A stretch of DNA of 64,000 nt from Pogostemon cablin (Eukaryota; Streptophyta; Magnoliopsida; Lamiales; Lamiaceae). Below are positions 46,743-57,490 of the stretch, piece after piece. The stretch covers positions 11,373,948 through 11,437,947 of the forward strand of contig CM043006.1 of assembly GCA_023678885.1 (NCBI GenBank). Reading direction: 5' to 3'. A program made the position numbers and the translations under genes. Under the pieces are notes generated by a model, which saw only the letters and a list, made by a program, of their open reading frames with translations, searched no databases and was not told the origin of the DNA. The stretch's first letter is position 1. Every line of letters begins with the position of its first letter.

Positions 46743-48190
46743 ATGGAATTGAGTGTGAATGAACTAAATCATATGTAAAACAGGTGAAAAATGAGCAAAA
46801 ACGGAGATGGAAGATGAAACGAAGAAGAAGAAACAGGGTAGCAGCAACACGGTTGCCCGTGTCAGGCACACGAGGCGTGTCGCAGCACACGGTCCGTGTA
46901 GCCAACACGGGCCTGTAAGGGGAAGCCGTGCGGGGACATCAATTCATCCAATACGGCCACCCACTGGCCGTGCGTCAACACACGACTCTTGTGCCGTCTT
47001 GAGTAAAGGTTGATCGATAAACCCTGACACGACGCGACTCACGCTGCAGTACACGAGTCGTGTCGGTGCCAGAATAGAAATTTTTTACACATCTTCTAGA
47101 AGGTCTCCAAAGGAGTATATATACCAATTCATTCAACATTTTGATAGAGAAGAATTCAAAATTCAGCTGCTCACACACCTCACATACCAATCCTTTCATT
47201 TTACACCATATCCTTCATCAAATTCATCCATCTAATCACTCCATCATCATCTCACCATAAAGTTTCCATCCAAATCAAGTGAAGAAGCAAGGAAGAGTGG
47301 GTGATCACCAAAGGAAGAAAGGAGATTCAATTGGATCCAATCTAAGGGAGTTTTCATTCCAATTTTGTGTTAATCCTAAAGTTTACCATGATTTGTAAGA
47401 TTTCTAATGTCTATGTTAAGGATCTTATGAAGATTGTAGGCTAATCTCCCTTGTGAGATTAGCAATATGAAAGTTGTTGGATAATTTGTGGATCTATGTA
47501 ATTAAATTCATATGTTGATTGGGATATTTGATTTTCTATCATTGATGCTTAATATCTTGAGATCTATGATGTTTTGTGTGTTTGATTGTTCTAAATATAT
47601 GATTAGATTGAGAGATCAATTATATGCTTAGGATAGTTGAGTGAATCATTTCATCAAACACCTCATGTTCATTATAAATTGTAAAGAGATTGAGAAATCC
47701 TTTAGGATTTAGAACCCATTGATAGAACATGTGATTAATTAGATTGAGAAGTCAATTAATTATGTGAAGGGACTCTCATTTCAAGCTTAGAACCTAGTTG
47801 GAATTGTTTGAGTGAGAACCAATCCGTTGAGCTAATTGAAATTCATATCATATCCATCTCGAGAGGGAGTTTAGGTGAACTTAGTGTTGGCCCTTAATCT
47901 TATACCCATCACTCGTATGAATTTGATGCATGTATCCTAGAATTTCCACTTCTTAATTATTGTTGATCTCACTTTTATTTAATTTGAAAAACACTCTTCA
48001 TTTGTTTATCTTGTTTGTGATCATTGCTTGCTTTGATTACTTGTCATTTATTTATTTACAACCAATCCCTTTGATGATTCGTCTCTATAAAATTACAACA
48101 AACGTGAGATCGCTCAAGCACTAGCACCTACCTCCTTGTGGTTCGATAAATTGTTTTAATTGATCATCCCTACTACAAAATGGTCAATCA
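46743..48190 (+). repeat. Athila copy 2, 3' LTR, missing its first 101 bp
   Basis: It is co-linear and equal in length (1448 bp) with 34696-36143, from ATGGAATTGAGTGTG to GGTCAATCA. It includes the GC-rich motif cluster (46845-47065) and AGTATATATACC. Confidence 0.93.
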
Positions 48191-48598
48191 ATATACCCTT
48201 TGTTACTTTATACCTTTTACTCGACAACAATACACCCTATACATAACAACAAAACTTTGCACTATGCCACTATGCCTTACAATATAAACTTAAAATATTA
48301 TGAATTCCATATCCTTTTACATGACAATAATATACCCTTAACTTATCAACAATAAAATATTTGCAACTCCATACACTTTACATATTAACAATATACCCTT
48401 TATATGAGAACAATATACCATTTACTTATCAACAATAAACTTTTTGCAACTCCATACACTTTATATGTCAACAATATACCTTTTACATAATAACAATATA
48501 CTCTTTGCACCATACAATTATACTTTAACAGCAATAACTTATAGCAATGAACAACATGTTCCATACCCTTTACATGACAACAACATTCCCTTTACTCA
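48191..48598. repeat. ATACCCTTT repeat field, right part
   Basis: Continues the field interrupted at 34594, with the same CAACAATATACCCTTT, CAACTCCATACACTTTA and CATGTTCCATACCC units. It stops at ACGACAAT, where a hAT MITE inserted; a short remainder follows to about 49500. Confidence 0.75.
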
Positions 48599-48606
48599 AC
48601 GACAAT

Positions 48607-49446
48607 TAGGGTGGGTAATATCGGTATATCGAAAATACCGATACCGTACCGAAAATTTTGGTATGGAAAAATTCATACCGATATCGATACTGAAATTTTG
48701 GTATACCGATTTTTTGGTATACCAAAATTTTGGTAAATTAAATTGGATACCGATACCGTACCGAAATTTACATCATACCGATTTTTCGATAAATACCAAT
48801 TAATACCGAAATGTTGACATACCATTTCATACAGAAAAATACTGATTTACTGAAATCATACCGAAAAATAATATTTAATTTTAATCAAAATAATAAAATT
48901 AATATAAAAATATTTCAAAATAATTAAATTTTCTAATTTCAAACATTCTACTTTGACACTTATGTCCTTTTTAATTTATTCATAATTATATATTAAATAA
49001 CAAATTTTTTATTATTATATTTTTATACTCCTATATTTTAATTTAAAAGTGTATTATATTTTTATTTATTTTTATTAGAGCTTATTTTAAATTTTAAAAA
49101 ATATATATGAATAAATGTGATACATAATAAAATAAAAATAATTTAAAGATATTAATAATATAATATATACTTAAATATAGTATTATGTATAATTAAATTT
49201 TTAAAAAATAAATTTAAAATTTCGGTATATCGGTATCGGTATATCGATATCAAGATACCAAAAATAATTTTGGTATACTGATATACCAAAAATTTTAATA
49301 TCCAATACCGATACCGTATCGAAATTATCGGAACGGCAACCATACCGTACCAAAATTTTCGGTATGTTGAAACTTCGATATTTTTCAGTATTTTTCGATA
49401 CGACGAACGCAATATACCGAGTTTTCAGTATTTTTCCCCACCCCTA
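48607..49446. mobile_element. 840-bp hAT-type MITE rich in CGGTAT motifs
   Basis: The 8-bp duplications ACGACAAT are perfect (48599-48606 and 49447-49454). The ends TAGGGTGGG and, reversed, TAGGGGTGGGG pair. About 230 bp at each end are packed with CGGTAT, TACCGATACCG and GGTATACC motifs in both orientations. The centre is AT-rich and non-coding. Confidence 0.85.
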
Positions 49447-49454
49447 ACGACAAT

Positions 49455-50024
49455 ATACTCTTTGCAACTTGATACATTTTACATATAAAAAATTACCCTT
49501 TTCACCATGCCACTCAATGGGTTTGCTGATTTTCAATGTTTGGCTAATCCAAGAAGACTTACAAATATTGTCTGTCACATTATACTTTTGTGGGTTTGCT
49601 GGTAGGCTAAATTCCCCAATATAAACCTTCATAATCTTGCTCCATCCACTCTAATCCAACCAAGTTATGCTCAAAATATGAGCAATTCAATCACTAATCT
49701 TGGTCATATGCATTCAATCACTACTCTTGTATAAAGAAATTCTTTGTCCCATTGGTTTTGACTCCACTGACTTGATTGACTAAGCTTTGGCAATGAGTGA
49801 TCTACCTCGATTCAATTATGAGGTTGTTATTTCGTGAAAGAACCAATTCACAAACCTATAGAAAACAAATAAATTATTTATCACTAGTGGCATTTTAACA
49901 TTCAAATGAATGTAGGATAAAACTAGCAAGTAATTTTTGCACGGGCTGGACAAATACCATGTTAATACAAGCATAATGAAAAGAACACCCTATAATAACA
50001 ATAAGAGGATGAAATACTACTTAC
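49455..50024. other. Right MULE arm, no clear gene
   Basis: A short remnant of the ATACCCTTT field, then unique AT-rich sequence. A minus-strand frame 49632-49444 (MKVYIGEFSLPANPQ) could be an exon but runs into the repeat field. I cannot support it as a gene. Confidence 0.4.
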
Positions 50025-50999
50025 TATATGCGTTAGGTCTCTCGTAATAAGAAGGGCAGCTCCAGTATGGTAGTAATCAATCTCCAGTTCACCTTCAATG
50101 TTCAAGTAATCTATTTCAATACCTTGAGATGGAATCACATATGTAGTTCACTATCAAAACAACTACATCCTTAAAAATATCTACCTAGTGAACTCACAAT
50201 TATAAATACAAAAATTAGGAAAAGAGAGATTTATATGCTAAGGTCTTTGCATATTGTACATCCATTTTGAAGAGGGAAATACTGACATGTTCTTACACAC
50301 ATCAAGAACTAGTTAAGTGAACTTGTTGGTAAGAAGTTAAATCATGAGAATACCTTTGTAATAGTAGAAACAAGATGATAGTGGCCCCCAACAAGTTTCA
50401 ATTCATTAGAGTATGCCTTTACAACATGTAAAACCCACAACAACTTTTCATTTCTGATACCAAATGTGGAGGTCTTATTTCCAGGAGCAACATAAGGATG
50501 GTAGACCTAATTAACACAACAACACATACATCAGTAATACTACACTGTCAATCAATTAAGGTATCAATCTTAAAAGAATGTAAACTCAAATCTAGTTAAT
50601 GTATCACCTATAGACACCAGAGGATCAACATATGGATTGATTAAGAGTGAAATACATCATTTAAATAATTAAAAGAGGATTCAGAAAAAAATTGATTAAT
50701 AAATCCTATTCCCTAGTTGCAATTAACATAAGAGAAAATAAGAAAAAAAATCCACAATGCTCAAAATAATGAAAAACATACACATGCGATTGGAATTGTG
50801 AGTGGACAGCCAATTCAGGTCGAAAATTGATAGTATTTCGCTAGCAATCCTTCGAGGATCTCTTGAGAATAATAATGAGAGAGGGTAAAGAAGAATCGCC
50901 AAATAAATAAAAGAATATAGATTGACCTATTTTGCAGTAATTGCTTCGTAAGGGTCGCCATCCCCGTCGTCATTACCAAATGTATTGTCGCGTCTCCAT
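50025..50999 (-). pseudogene. Multi-exon gene fragment in the right MULE arm, weakly cystatin-like
   Basis: Candidate first exon 50999-50939: the ATG frame stops after 8 codons (METRQYIW), but the neighbouring frame reads GNDDGDGDPYEAITAK. An intron follows. Exon 50506-50354 is flanked by AATTAG and AAG/GTATTC and has 51 open codons, VYHPYVAPGNKTSTFGI and KLLWVLHVVKAYSNELKLVGG. Its spacing resembles the LLEFVRVVKAKEQVVAG core of plant cystatins, although the QVVAG loop is not preserved. A third possible exon, 50110-50025 with donor GTAAGTAG, reads DYLNIEGELEIDYYHTGAALL. It runs inward from the MULE's right end, so it is probably a captured host gene. Identification is weak. Confidence 0.35.
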
Positions 51000-51267
51000 C
51001 GTGCTAATAAAATCGGAGAAGGTATATACGGAGGAAGCACGACAACCAGCGAAGCAGCTGAGTGCAATGAGAGAGCAAAGAGAAAACTGAGAGAGAGAAC
51101 GCAGAGTGCAATGAGAGAGAGAGAGCTCGCAAAGGGCTGAGAATGAAATTAGAAGGTTTTTTTTCTTAAATATTCCGGGTCGGGTCATAATATAGGTAGG
51201 ATCATGTTTAGGTGCACGGGTCTAAGTTCGTGCGCCCGGACACACAGGAGCTTTTGCCATATTTTAT

Positions 51268-51621
51268 TATAGAATGATATATATTTTTTGTATAAGAACT
51301 TATATACTAAAAAAATTTAGTCAAACTTCAAAACTCTCCATATTTCAACGATTTAATCATTAAAAAAATAATAATCTTATTAATTAAAATATATTCTTTC
51401 CAACAAAATGTTATAACCTTTAACACCTTGTGCACCTGAATGTACGAAAGACCAACTCCTTTGATAATGATTTATTTGTTTTAAATTTTTAATGGAGTAA
51501 AATTCAACTATATGCTAAATACGGTTAAGAAGTTTGTAGTGATATGTGTAAAAATATATTCTCTCTATCCCACATAAATGTATATATTTTTCTATTTTGA
51601 TTTATCACATCATAAGATATA
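51268..51621. other. AT-rich spacer, no gene seen
   Basis: AT-rich sequence right of the MULE with no supported feature. Confidence 0.6.
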
Positions 51622-51845
51622 GTCTTTCCATCCCAACTTATATTTCATCGTTATTGGAAAAATATAGTTTAAGAAAAATTATATTTTGAGCAGTATGTTA
51701 TGTGAGTTAGGTGGGAGTGATAAATATGTAATTAAGATACACTTTTATGGTTGAGAATTGATGTGATGTTTTTTTTTGTTCGTTGAAATTTAATGTGGGA
51801 CGAACAAAAAAAGAAAGCGTGAAATTTAACTTGGGACGGAAGGAA
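51622..51845. mobile_element. Stowaway-type MITE
   Basis: The left end GTCTTTCCATCCCAACTTATATTTC pairs with the reversed right end TTCCTTCCGTCCCAAGTTAAATTTC. TA lies at 51620-51621 and 51846-51847. Confidence 0.65.
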
Positions 51846-51985
51846 TAATATATTTCTCTTTTTTCGAAATTGAAATTCTACACACTAATATCAATACTTT
51901 TAAATAATTACTCCAATGGAATTCTCTAAAACCTTCACTTTTTTTCACGTAGATTAAGAAAATTATTACTTGTATGGGTATTTTG

Positions 51986-51988
<3 letters not shown>

Positions 51989-52078
<90 letters not shown>
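51989..52078. repeat. (TA)n microsatellite, about 45 units
   Basis: Uninterrupted TA repeat. The Ile-Tyr frame across it is an artefact. Confidence 0.97.
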
Positions 52079-52083
<5 letters not shown>

Positions 52084-52088
52084 AAATA

Positions 52089-53435
52089 CCCTCTTCGTCC
52101 TCTCTCAAAAGTGTCATTTTTTTTGTACGTGAATTAAAAAATATTAGTATTATTTAATGTGAAGTAAATAGTAATATTAGTGGGTGTGTGAGTCTCATAT
52201 TTTTATTGTATTAGTATTGTGTGTATCTCATATGTCTAAAAGAAGAAATGAGACTCTTAGAGTGAGTGCTCAAAATGACAAAATGAGACATTTGCTGGCA
52301 AATGGATGAAGTAAATGATAAAATATGTTATGTTTAGATATTATTGTTGTAAGAGTTGATATCATGTGCATCCAATGCACGCGTGCACCTATATTTGTAT
52401 CGATTTTTATTAAATAGTATATATGTATTTCTTAATAATTGTATAACTTTTTCACATTAAATTTTTTATTAAAAAAGTTAACAGAAAATTCGCTAACAAT
52501 GTGTATAGGTTTTTATTCACTAATGTATAATCATTAGTGTATAAGTTTCTGAATGTAGGTGCACGAATAATTTGCCTTGTTGTAAATAAATTGTGATTTA
52601 TAAGTTAATTGTTTTGACATTTTTATTATTTTATGAAGGTGAAAACTTTTTAATAATTGAGTGAGTCTCATGTAAATCGGGTTTACATGTAAACCTACCA
52701 TATTTTTTAAAATTACTTTTTAGTATAGTATCAAAAAATACTCTTTGAAGAGTAACAATTTTTATATAGAAGAGTACTAATTCATGTCTTTAAAGAGTAA
52801 TTTTTCATGTGCTAAATAGTAGTCGATAAATTTGGATTTACAAGAATTTAAAGAATAATTTTTTAATTAGAAGTGTAATAATTTATATATCTAAAATGTA
52901 ACTTTTTCATGCAGTAAAGATTAACAAGATTTACGTAAATCTGATTTATACAAGTGTTTTTGTTAATAATTTGTCATCATTTTAATATGATTAAAAAGGT
53001 AAATATACAACTAAAATCTACGCCCTTCTTATTAAAATATTATACTCCATTTATTTATATGTGCAAAAAGAAAACTTATCCTTAATTAGGGATTAGGGAT
53101 GGAATGACTTAATTTATTTATGTGAGAGAGAAAAATGAAAGAAGAAAAAAAAAATTGAATAGAGTGAATGAATGAGAGGTGCTTAAATAGTAAATTAATA
53201 GGATTTGAAAAAAAATAATATTCTCTCCGTTCCCTTCAAAAAAGGTATTTTTTCCATGTTAGGCGGTCCATCCAAAGAGTCTAATTTCCTATTTATATAA
53301 ATGGGATCCACACACACCTACTAATACAATTAAAAAATGGGTTCCACACTCCCACTAATACAACTATCCAGTACACACAATACACATTAAATAATAATAA
53401 CACTCCTTAATTCACGTGCAAAAATCAAAAGGTAT
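52089..53435. other. AT-rich DNA with MITE debris, no gene
   Basis: 52091-52312 has Stowaway-like ends (CTCTTCGTCCTCTCTCAAAAGTG / reversed TACTTCATCCATTTGCCAGC) but weak pairing. 53222-53430 begins CTCTCCGTTCCCTTC, contains the shared ACTAATACAA and ACACATTAAATAATAATA blocks and lacks a clear right end. The rest is AT-rich with no supported coding. Confidence 0.45.
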
Positions 53436-53683
53436 TGTGTAAGACCATCTCATATGAGATCATTTTATACTTTTTAAAATAGTTATAACTTTCTCTATAA
53501 AATGTTGTCACTTTCATTTACACTATAAATTTTTCATGAAATTGCAATATCACTTTCCATTAATTCAGTATCACTTTTCGTTATGAAAGTTATAACTTTT
53601 CATCCGTCTCACATAACGAAAAGTTATCACTTTTCATATATCTCAAGTAACGGCTTATGTAATATGGTCTCACACAAGAATAA
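53436..53683. mobile_element. MITE candidate with TTGTGTRAGACCAT termini
   Basis: The left end TTGTGTAAGACCAT pairs with the reversed right end TTGTGTGAGACCAT. The core repeats AACTTTTCATCCGTCTCA / ACTTTTCATATATCTCA. It appears inserted into the degenerate Stowaway just to its left. Confidence 0.5.
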
Positions 53684-53839
53684 AAAAATTCTTGGATGGT
53701 GGATAAATAGGAATTTATGTATTTATTTTTGGATAAATAAGATTTGTAAGTGTATATAGGGTTTTGTTTTAAAACCTTTTAAAACTCAAACTAGAACGGT
53801 ACAAGTTTTCAAAACCTATAACAAAGATAAAGCTGAATG

Positions 53840-54107
53840 TTAGAGGAGCGATTCCATAGTTTATTCAAGTCCCAAAGATTAAACATGTCAAACTACTTCA
53901 TATTTTGCAAAAGAAATGTACATCTATGAGGAACAACAAATTCAATGAATGTCAGAGAGATGAGAAGGACAAGCTTGGAGCTGCAGCATAGACTAGATTT
54001 TGAATGAAGCAAGCCCACATGCTTACATGCTACACAGCAAAAGCAGGTGAACAAAATCAAAATTTCACTGCAGCAGGGGATCTCATTTACACCACAATGT
54101 AGAAACT
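53840..54107 (-). other. 3' UTR of the ribosome-recycling factor gene
   Basis: Minus-strand sequence after the TGA at 54110-54108 runs about 270 bp to an AATAAA signal (53865-53860). Its composition is less AT-rich than the flanks. The 72-codon frame over it (54111-53893) is UTR read-through and not a gene. Confidence 0.6.
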
Positions 54108-54900
54108 TCAAACTGTTAGCAACTCCTGAGAAATGACAACGAAGACGAAGGGAAATTAGTTAGATACCCAGATTTAGAGAGCTAAGTATGCAAATGATAG
54201 TTGGTAGAGGCGCTGGGCACAAGAATCCTGAGGCGCGAGCTTCATGCCCAAATATGATTCTACAATATACTCCCTCCGTCCCAGGCTAAGAGGGCCAGAG
54301 ACATAAGTTCTCTGGCCCTCATTACCTGGGACGGAGGGAGTATATACACAAGTATATCCTGCTTGCAATATGATTACTTAATTAAACAAAATTAAAATCA
54401 TATAACATCACATGATGACACATAATAACTCATAAATAACATGATCACACATTGGAACATCCAAACATAATCAACATCAAAGTGCAGGATGTACGGAGAC
54501 ATCCACTTCCCTCTCTTCCACCCTTCAGGCTTCAAATGCAGGAACACAGAGTGGACTCTATTTCCAGTGTCACTAGCAAGTAATCACGAGGAAACAACAG
54601 ATCTAAACTATATCTCACTACAGTCGGTCAAATCAAAATGTATGTTGTCATTTATACTAGAGTGAAAATATAATTCGATTTCCATGCCAAGTTTCCCCTT
54701 CAGCTCATTGAGTTCATGATATTCTACTACAAAGTATTGTAATGGGCATAATGTCTCTTATGCACATACCCAAACCATCATGTGTGCTCTCCGAGAACAT
54801 TTAATATGCAGATGCACAATGAAAGTCAAAAAAAAGCTTCTACCTTCTCTTTCTGCTTGAAAATTGTATCAACCTTTTTCATGTACTCATCTGTCACTTT
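54108..54900 (-). CDS. RRF: Ribosome-recycling factor, last two coding exons (partial gene)
   Basis: RRF splits post-termination ribosomes so the subunits can be reused; plant nuclear genes of this type serve chloroplast or mitochondrial ribosomes. Exon 54900-54844 is bounded by TTTGCAG and AAG/GTAGAAG and encodes KVTDEYMKKVDTIFKQKEK (19 codons, phase 0). After an intron of 718 bp, exon 54125-54111 follows CATTTCTCAG and encodes ELLTV, then TGA. The joined end matches the RRF C-terminus (family pattern ...D.ylkkiD...k.KEkEL). The intron holds a 71-bp Stowaway. The upstream intron is interrupted by the Tekay element at 55022, and all earlier exons lie beyond the window's right edge. Whether the product goes to chloroplast or mitochondrion cannot be told without the transit peptide. 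Confidence 0.82.
54270..54340. mobile_element. 71-bp Stowaway-type hairpin in the RRF intron
   Basis: The perfect 16-bp ends CTCCCTCCGTCCCAGG / CCTGGGACGGAGGGAG are flanked by TA. A second perfect inverted repeat inside (GGGCCAGAG / CTCTGGCCC) makes almost the whole element one stem-loop. Confidence 0.9.
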
Positions 54901-55021
54901 CTGCAAACAGAGAATCCAATTGTTAAGACAGTTAATTACTCAGTGGCAAACAAGATGTCAAAAATTATGTGCCACGGAAACTAGGCAAAATGGTTGGGAA
55001 AGTCAATAATGGTAACATACT
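54901..55021 (-). other. RRF intron sequence up to the Tekay insertion
   Basis: Intron sequence 5' of the KVTDEYM exon, ending at the target duplication ATACT (55017-55021). It should resume right of the Tekay element, outside the window. Confidence 0.6.
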
Positions 55022-57179
55022 TGTAACAACCCATATATTTTTCATACATGATCCAATTGTGGCCCAACCCTTGGAGGCCCAATACAAACATAAATCCCAA
55101 TTCAGCCACTTATTTAACTTACAGCCGTGTGAATGAGGGAGAGTCAACAAGTGATACACTTTCCTTATATATGAAATTCTTCTTGCCAAAGAAAAATATT
55201 ATCAAATCTCGTCTAATCTCAAAGAATTATCTTCCCTGCAATCAAATCTTAAATTGAACTCTTTACTAAGAAAAGTTTGACCTCTCCGCGTTATTTTTCG
55301 GAGAGATCGCCCAGCCATCCAAGCATAAAACTGGTTTTATTTTCTCTTCATTCTTTCACATTACTCATAGTTCTTCTCACGCGGCTGCTCCGATACGAAG
55401 AGAGAAGGGTACCGTGCCTTCAATCTCTTCCCTTTTCCTTTTTCTCTACCATCGATTCTATCCCTTTTATGGTCCACTGTCATTCTACTTTAATTTTGTT
55501 TTTATCGTGTAAAGCCTTGGGTAGTAATGAGCAGTTATATGATTATAGGTTTCGAAGGGTCTGATCGCGAAGTTCATCACTCAATTCCAAGGCGTTTGCG
55601 TGATTGAAAGGTGGGTGTACGTCGAAATATTTCATATGTGATACATGTTTTAACTGGAATAAGTGAAGTGTATATGTATTACAAGTTTGGACCGTGTAGT
55701 CGTGCCTTACTCTCATTGCAAGTTTGGACCGTGTAGTGGTGCCTTACTCTCATTGCAAGTTTGGACTTAAATAGTGCCTTACTCTTATGCAAGTTTGGAC
55801 TTTAAATAGTGTCTTACTCTTATTACAAACAAATCGCGATATCGTAAGACATGGCAGGATTGTATAGTAAGTGAAATTATATTTTTCGCACATGGATTGA
55901 TTCACGTATGTAAGTATGTTTAAATTCTTCACTGGGCGTGTGGTTGTTCACCCCCGATAAATTATTTTATCTCAGGTTAAGCGTGGCACAAGCGTACGAG
56001 CGGGGGCGCGTAGTCGGAGAGACAAAATAAAATGTTGTTAGACCGCAGTTTATAGGCTACACACGTAATTGCTTTTAATTCGAAAAATTTTACTGATCTT
56101 GAAACATGAAGTTTTGCATGATTGTGCATCTGTCCTCGACAGAGTGTTCTGAATTTTATTTCAAAGACATCACTGGATAAATTTCCTTAAATTTTTGGGT
56201 TCGAATGCACCCTGGTACTTGGTTTCTGAAAAATCGAAAGTGTGTTGCGTAAAGTTAGATGCTTTATTTTATTTGGACTATCGGAGGGTAAACATGTTAA
56301 TTTATATATATATGTTTTTTTTTTATGCGTGGCTGTAAGCATGACTATTAGTGAATAATGGTCTGTGAAGAGTTAATAATTACATGTTTTATTTAGTTGA
56401 TGTTCATGGGGTAGTCAAACTTTATTTTGTTGCTTAGTTGGTTTAATAGCATGCGAATTATTATACAGCTGACTTTGAATAAGGGATAAGTGTTGAATCA
56501 ATTGATGGTTGAGTTGTACTCAGGGGTACAACTCGAGAGTCCAAGCCTTAATTTGGCAAATTGTATGGTGATTGTTGATTGCTAATTTGACAGTACAGTT
56601 TGCATGGCACATACTAGTGTGATGTCAATAATATTTAATTGCCACGATGGCTCTAATAGTTAGTTAGTGGTGGTAGGTCTTTGTTTATTAATACAGTGTT
56701 AAGCATGTCTGCGTGGCACATTTAACAAAAGTTATATTTAGTTTAGAGTTATGCACTAGTGAGTCCAGTATCTTTGATTGTCGTGAATTGGAGTGTTCAA
56801 ATTAAGTTTGATTTTCCTAGCCTGCCTCTCGTTTCGGGCTCCTGGATTTTATTCTTAAAATTATAGGACCGACACATCCCTCTCATTTGCAAAAGAAAAT
56901 CCCCTGATTATTTATTTGATAAGACTATATGACTTGTAGTATATGTATATCCTGTATGTTGGAATTATGTTGTCCTTTTGGTCAGTCGTGTGTGTTTACA
57001 TGGTCATGAAAGTAACTAAAAATAAAACTTATAGGACTAGTTCCTTATCTACTTACTTACCTTCTTATTTGCATTAGTATGTAGTTAATGATTGAAGAAA
57101 TTTCGAGTTCATGCCCTATTTATCATTTAATTCCCAAAACTTAATGCAAAATTCCTTTCAATGAAATTTGGGTGTGACA
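55022..57179 (+). repeat. Tekay 5' LTR
   Basis: It runs from TGTAACAACCCATATATTT to GGGTGTGACA, 2158 bp. The TGTAAC(A)CCC start and TGACA end are usual for Tekay elements. It contains short tandem repeats at 55682-55826. A TATATAT near 55166 is a possible TATA box. Confidence 0.93.
55682..55826 (+). repeat. Four ~37-bp tandem repeats in the Tekay LTR
   Basis: Units start at 55682, 55719, 55756 and 55790, each reading CAAGTTTGGAC...GTGCCTTACTCT. The first two are nearly identical (CCGTGTAGTCG versus CCGTGTAGTGG); the last two share a variant TTAAATAGTG centre. Confidence 0.88.
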
Positions 57180-57182
57180 GAT

Positions 57183-57197
57183 TGGTATCAGAGCAGG
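57183..57197 (+). other. Tekay primer-binding site
   Basis: TGGTATCAGAGCAGG, three bases after the LTR end, is complementary to the 3' end of initiator tRNA-Met, standard for chromoviruses. Confidence 0.93.
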
Positions 57198-57490
57198 TAT
57201 GCGATTCTGCATACTTGTTCAAAAATATTATTTTCAATTAGTTCCGCATATACATGATATGATTGAGTAAAAAATTTTTAAATGAAAATAATGTCTCCTG
57301 CTACGTATCCACCGAGTACGAGCCCGCTTCAATCAAGGTACGAAAGTATTGAATTATTTTATTTGTTTACATGTAAAAGCTAAAGGCAAGTTATGTTACA
57401 TGTGAGATATATGAATTCTATATGAATAGTTATGGGAATTAGAAATTTTTATGCGAAATGACATGATAAGTTGAAGAATTTTTACGTTAG

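Larger units (their letters stand above)
34595..48190 (+). mobile_element. Athila-lineage Ty3/gypsy retrotransposon (copy 2) with extra ORF1-like gene
   Basis: ATATA duplications flank it (34590-34594 and 48191-48195). The order is 5' LTR, PBS, gag, protease, RT-RNase H, integrase, purine tract, 1-kb spacer, ORF1-like gene, long untranslated region, 3' LTR. Length is 13,596 bp. The LTRs share a co-linear 1448-bp segment with roughly 4-5% differences in the part I compared by eye. The 3' LTR lacks its first 101 bp. It lies inside the repeat field of the large MULE. Confidence 0.93.
31505..51258. mobile_element. Large Mutator-like element carrying gene fragments, with nested insertions
   Basis: The 9-bp duplications ATATTTTAT are perfect (31496-31504 and 51259-51267). 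The left end GAGTGAGGTTTTGTGTGTCC and the reversed right end GGCAAAAGCTCCTGTGTGTCC run into a shared inverted repeat of about 90 bp containing CACACGAATTTAGA / GCACGAACTTAGA and CCGACCC. Removing the 13.6-kb Athila element, a 240-bp MITE and an 840-bp hAT MITE leaves about 5.1 kb. Gene-like exons run inward from both ends, and I see no MULE transposase. The unlike outermost 12 bases at the two ends recur in the MITE at 33438-33677, which supports the boundaries. Confidence 0.8.

Noticed and set aside
49444..49632. 62-codon minus-strand frame MKVYIGEFSLPANP
   Set aside because: It runs across the hAT duplication and the ATACCCTTT repeat remnant, with no splice or family evidence.
53893..54111. 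72-codon minus-strand frame rich in hydrophobic residues
   Set aside because: It starts at the RRF stop and lies in the 3' UTR upstream of an AATAAA signal.
57183..57197. tRNA-like sequence TGGTATCAGAGC
   Set aside because: It is only the 3'-end complement used as a retrotransposon primer-binding site; no tRNA gene structure surrounds it.
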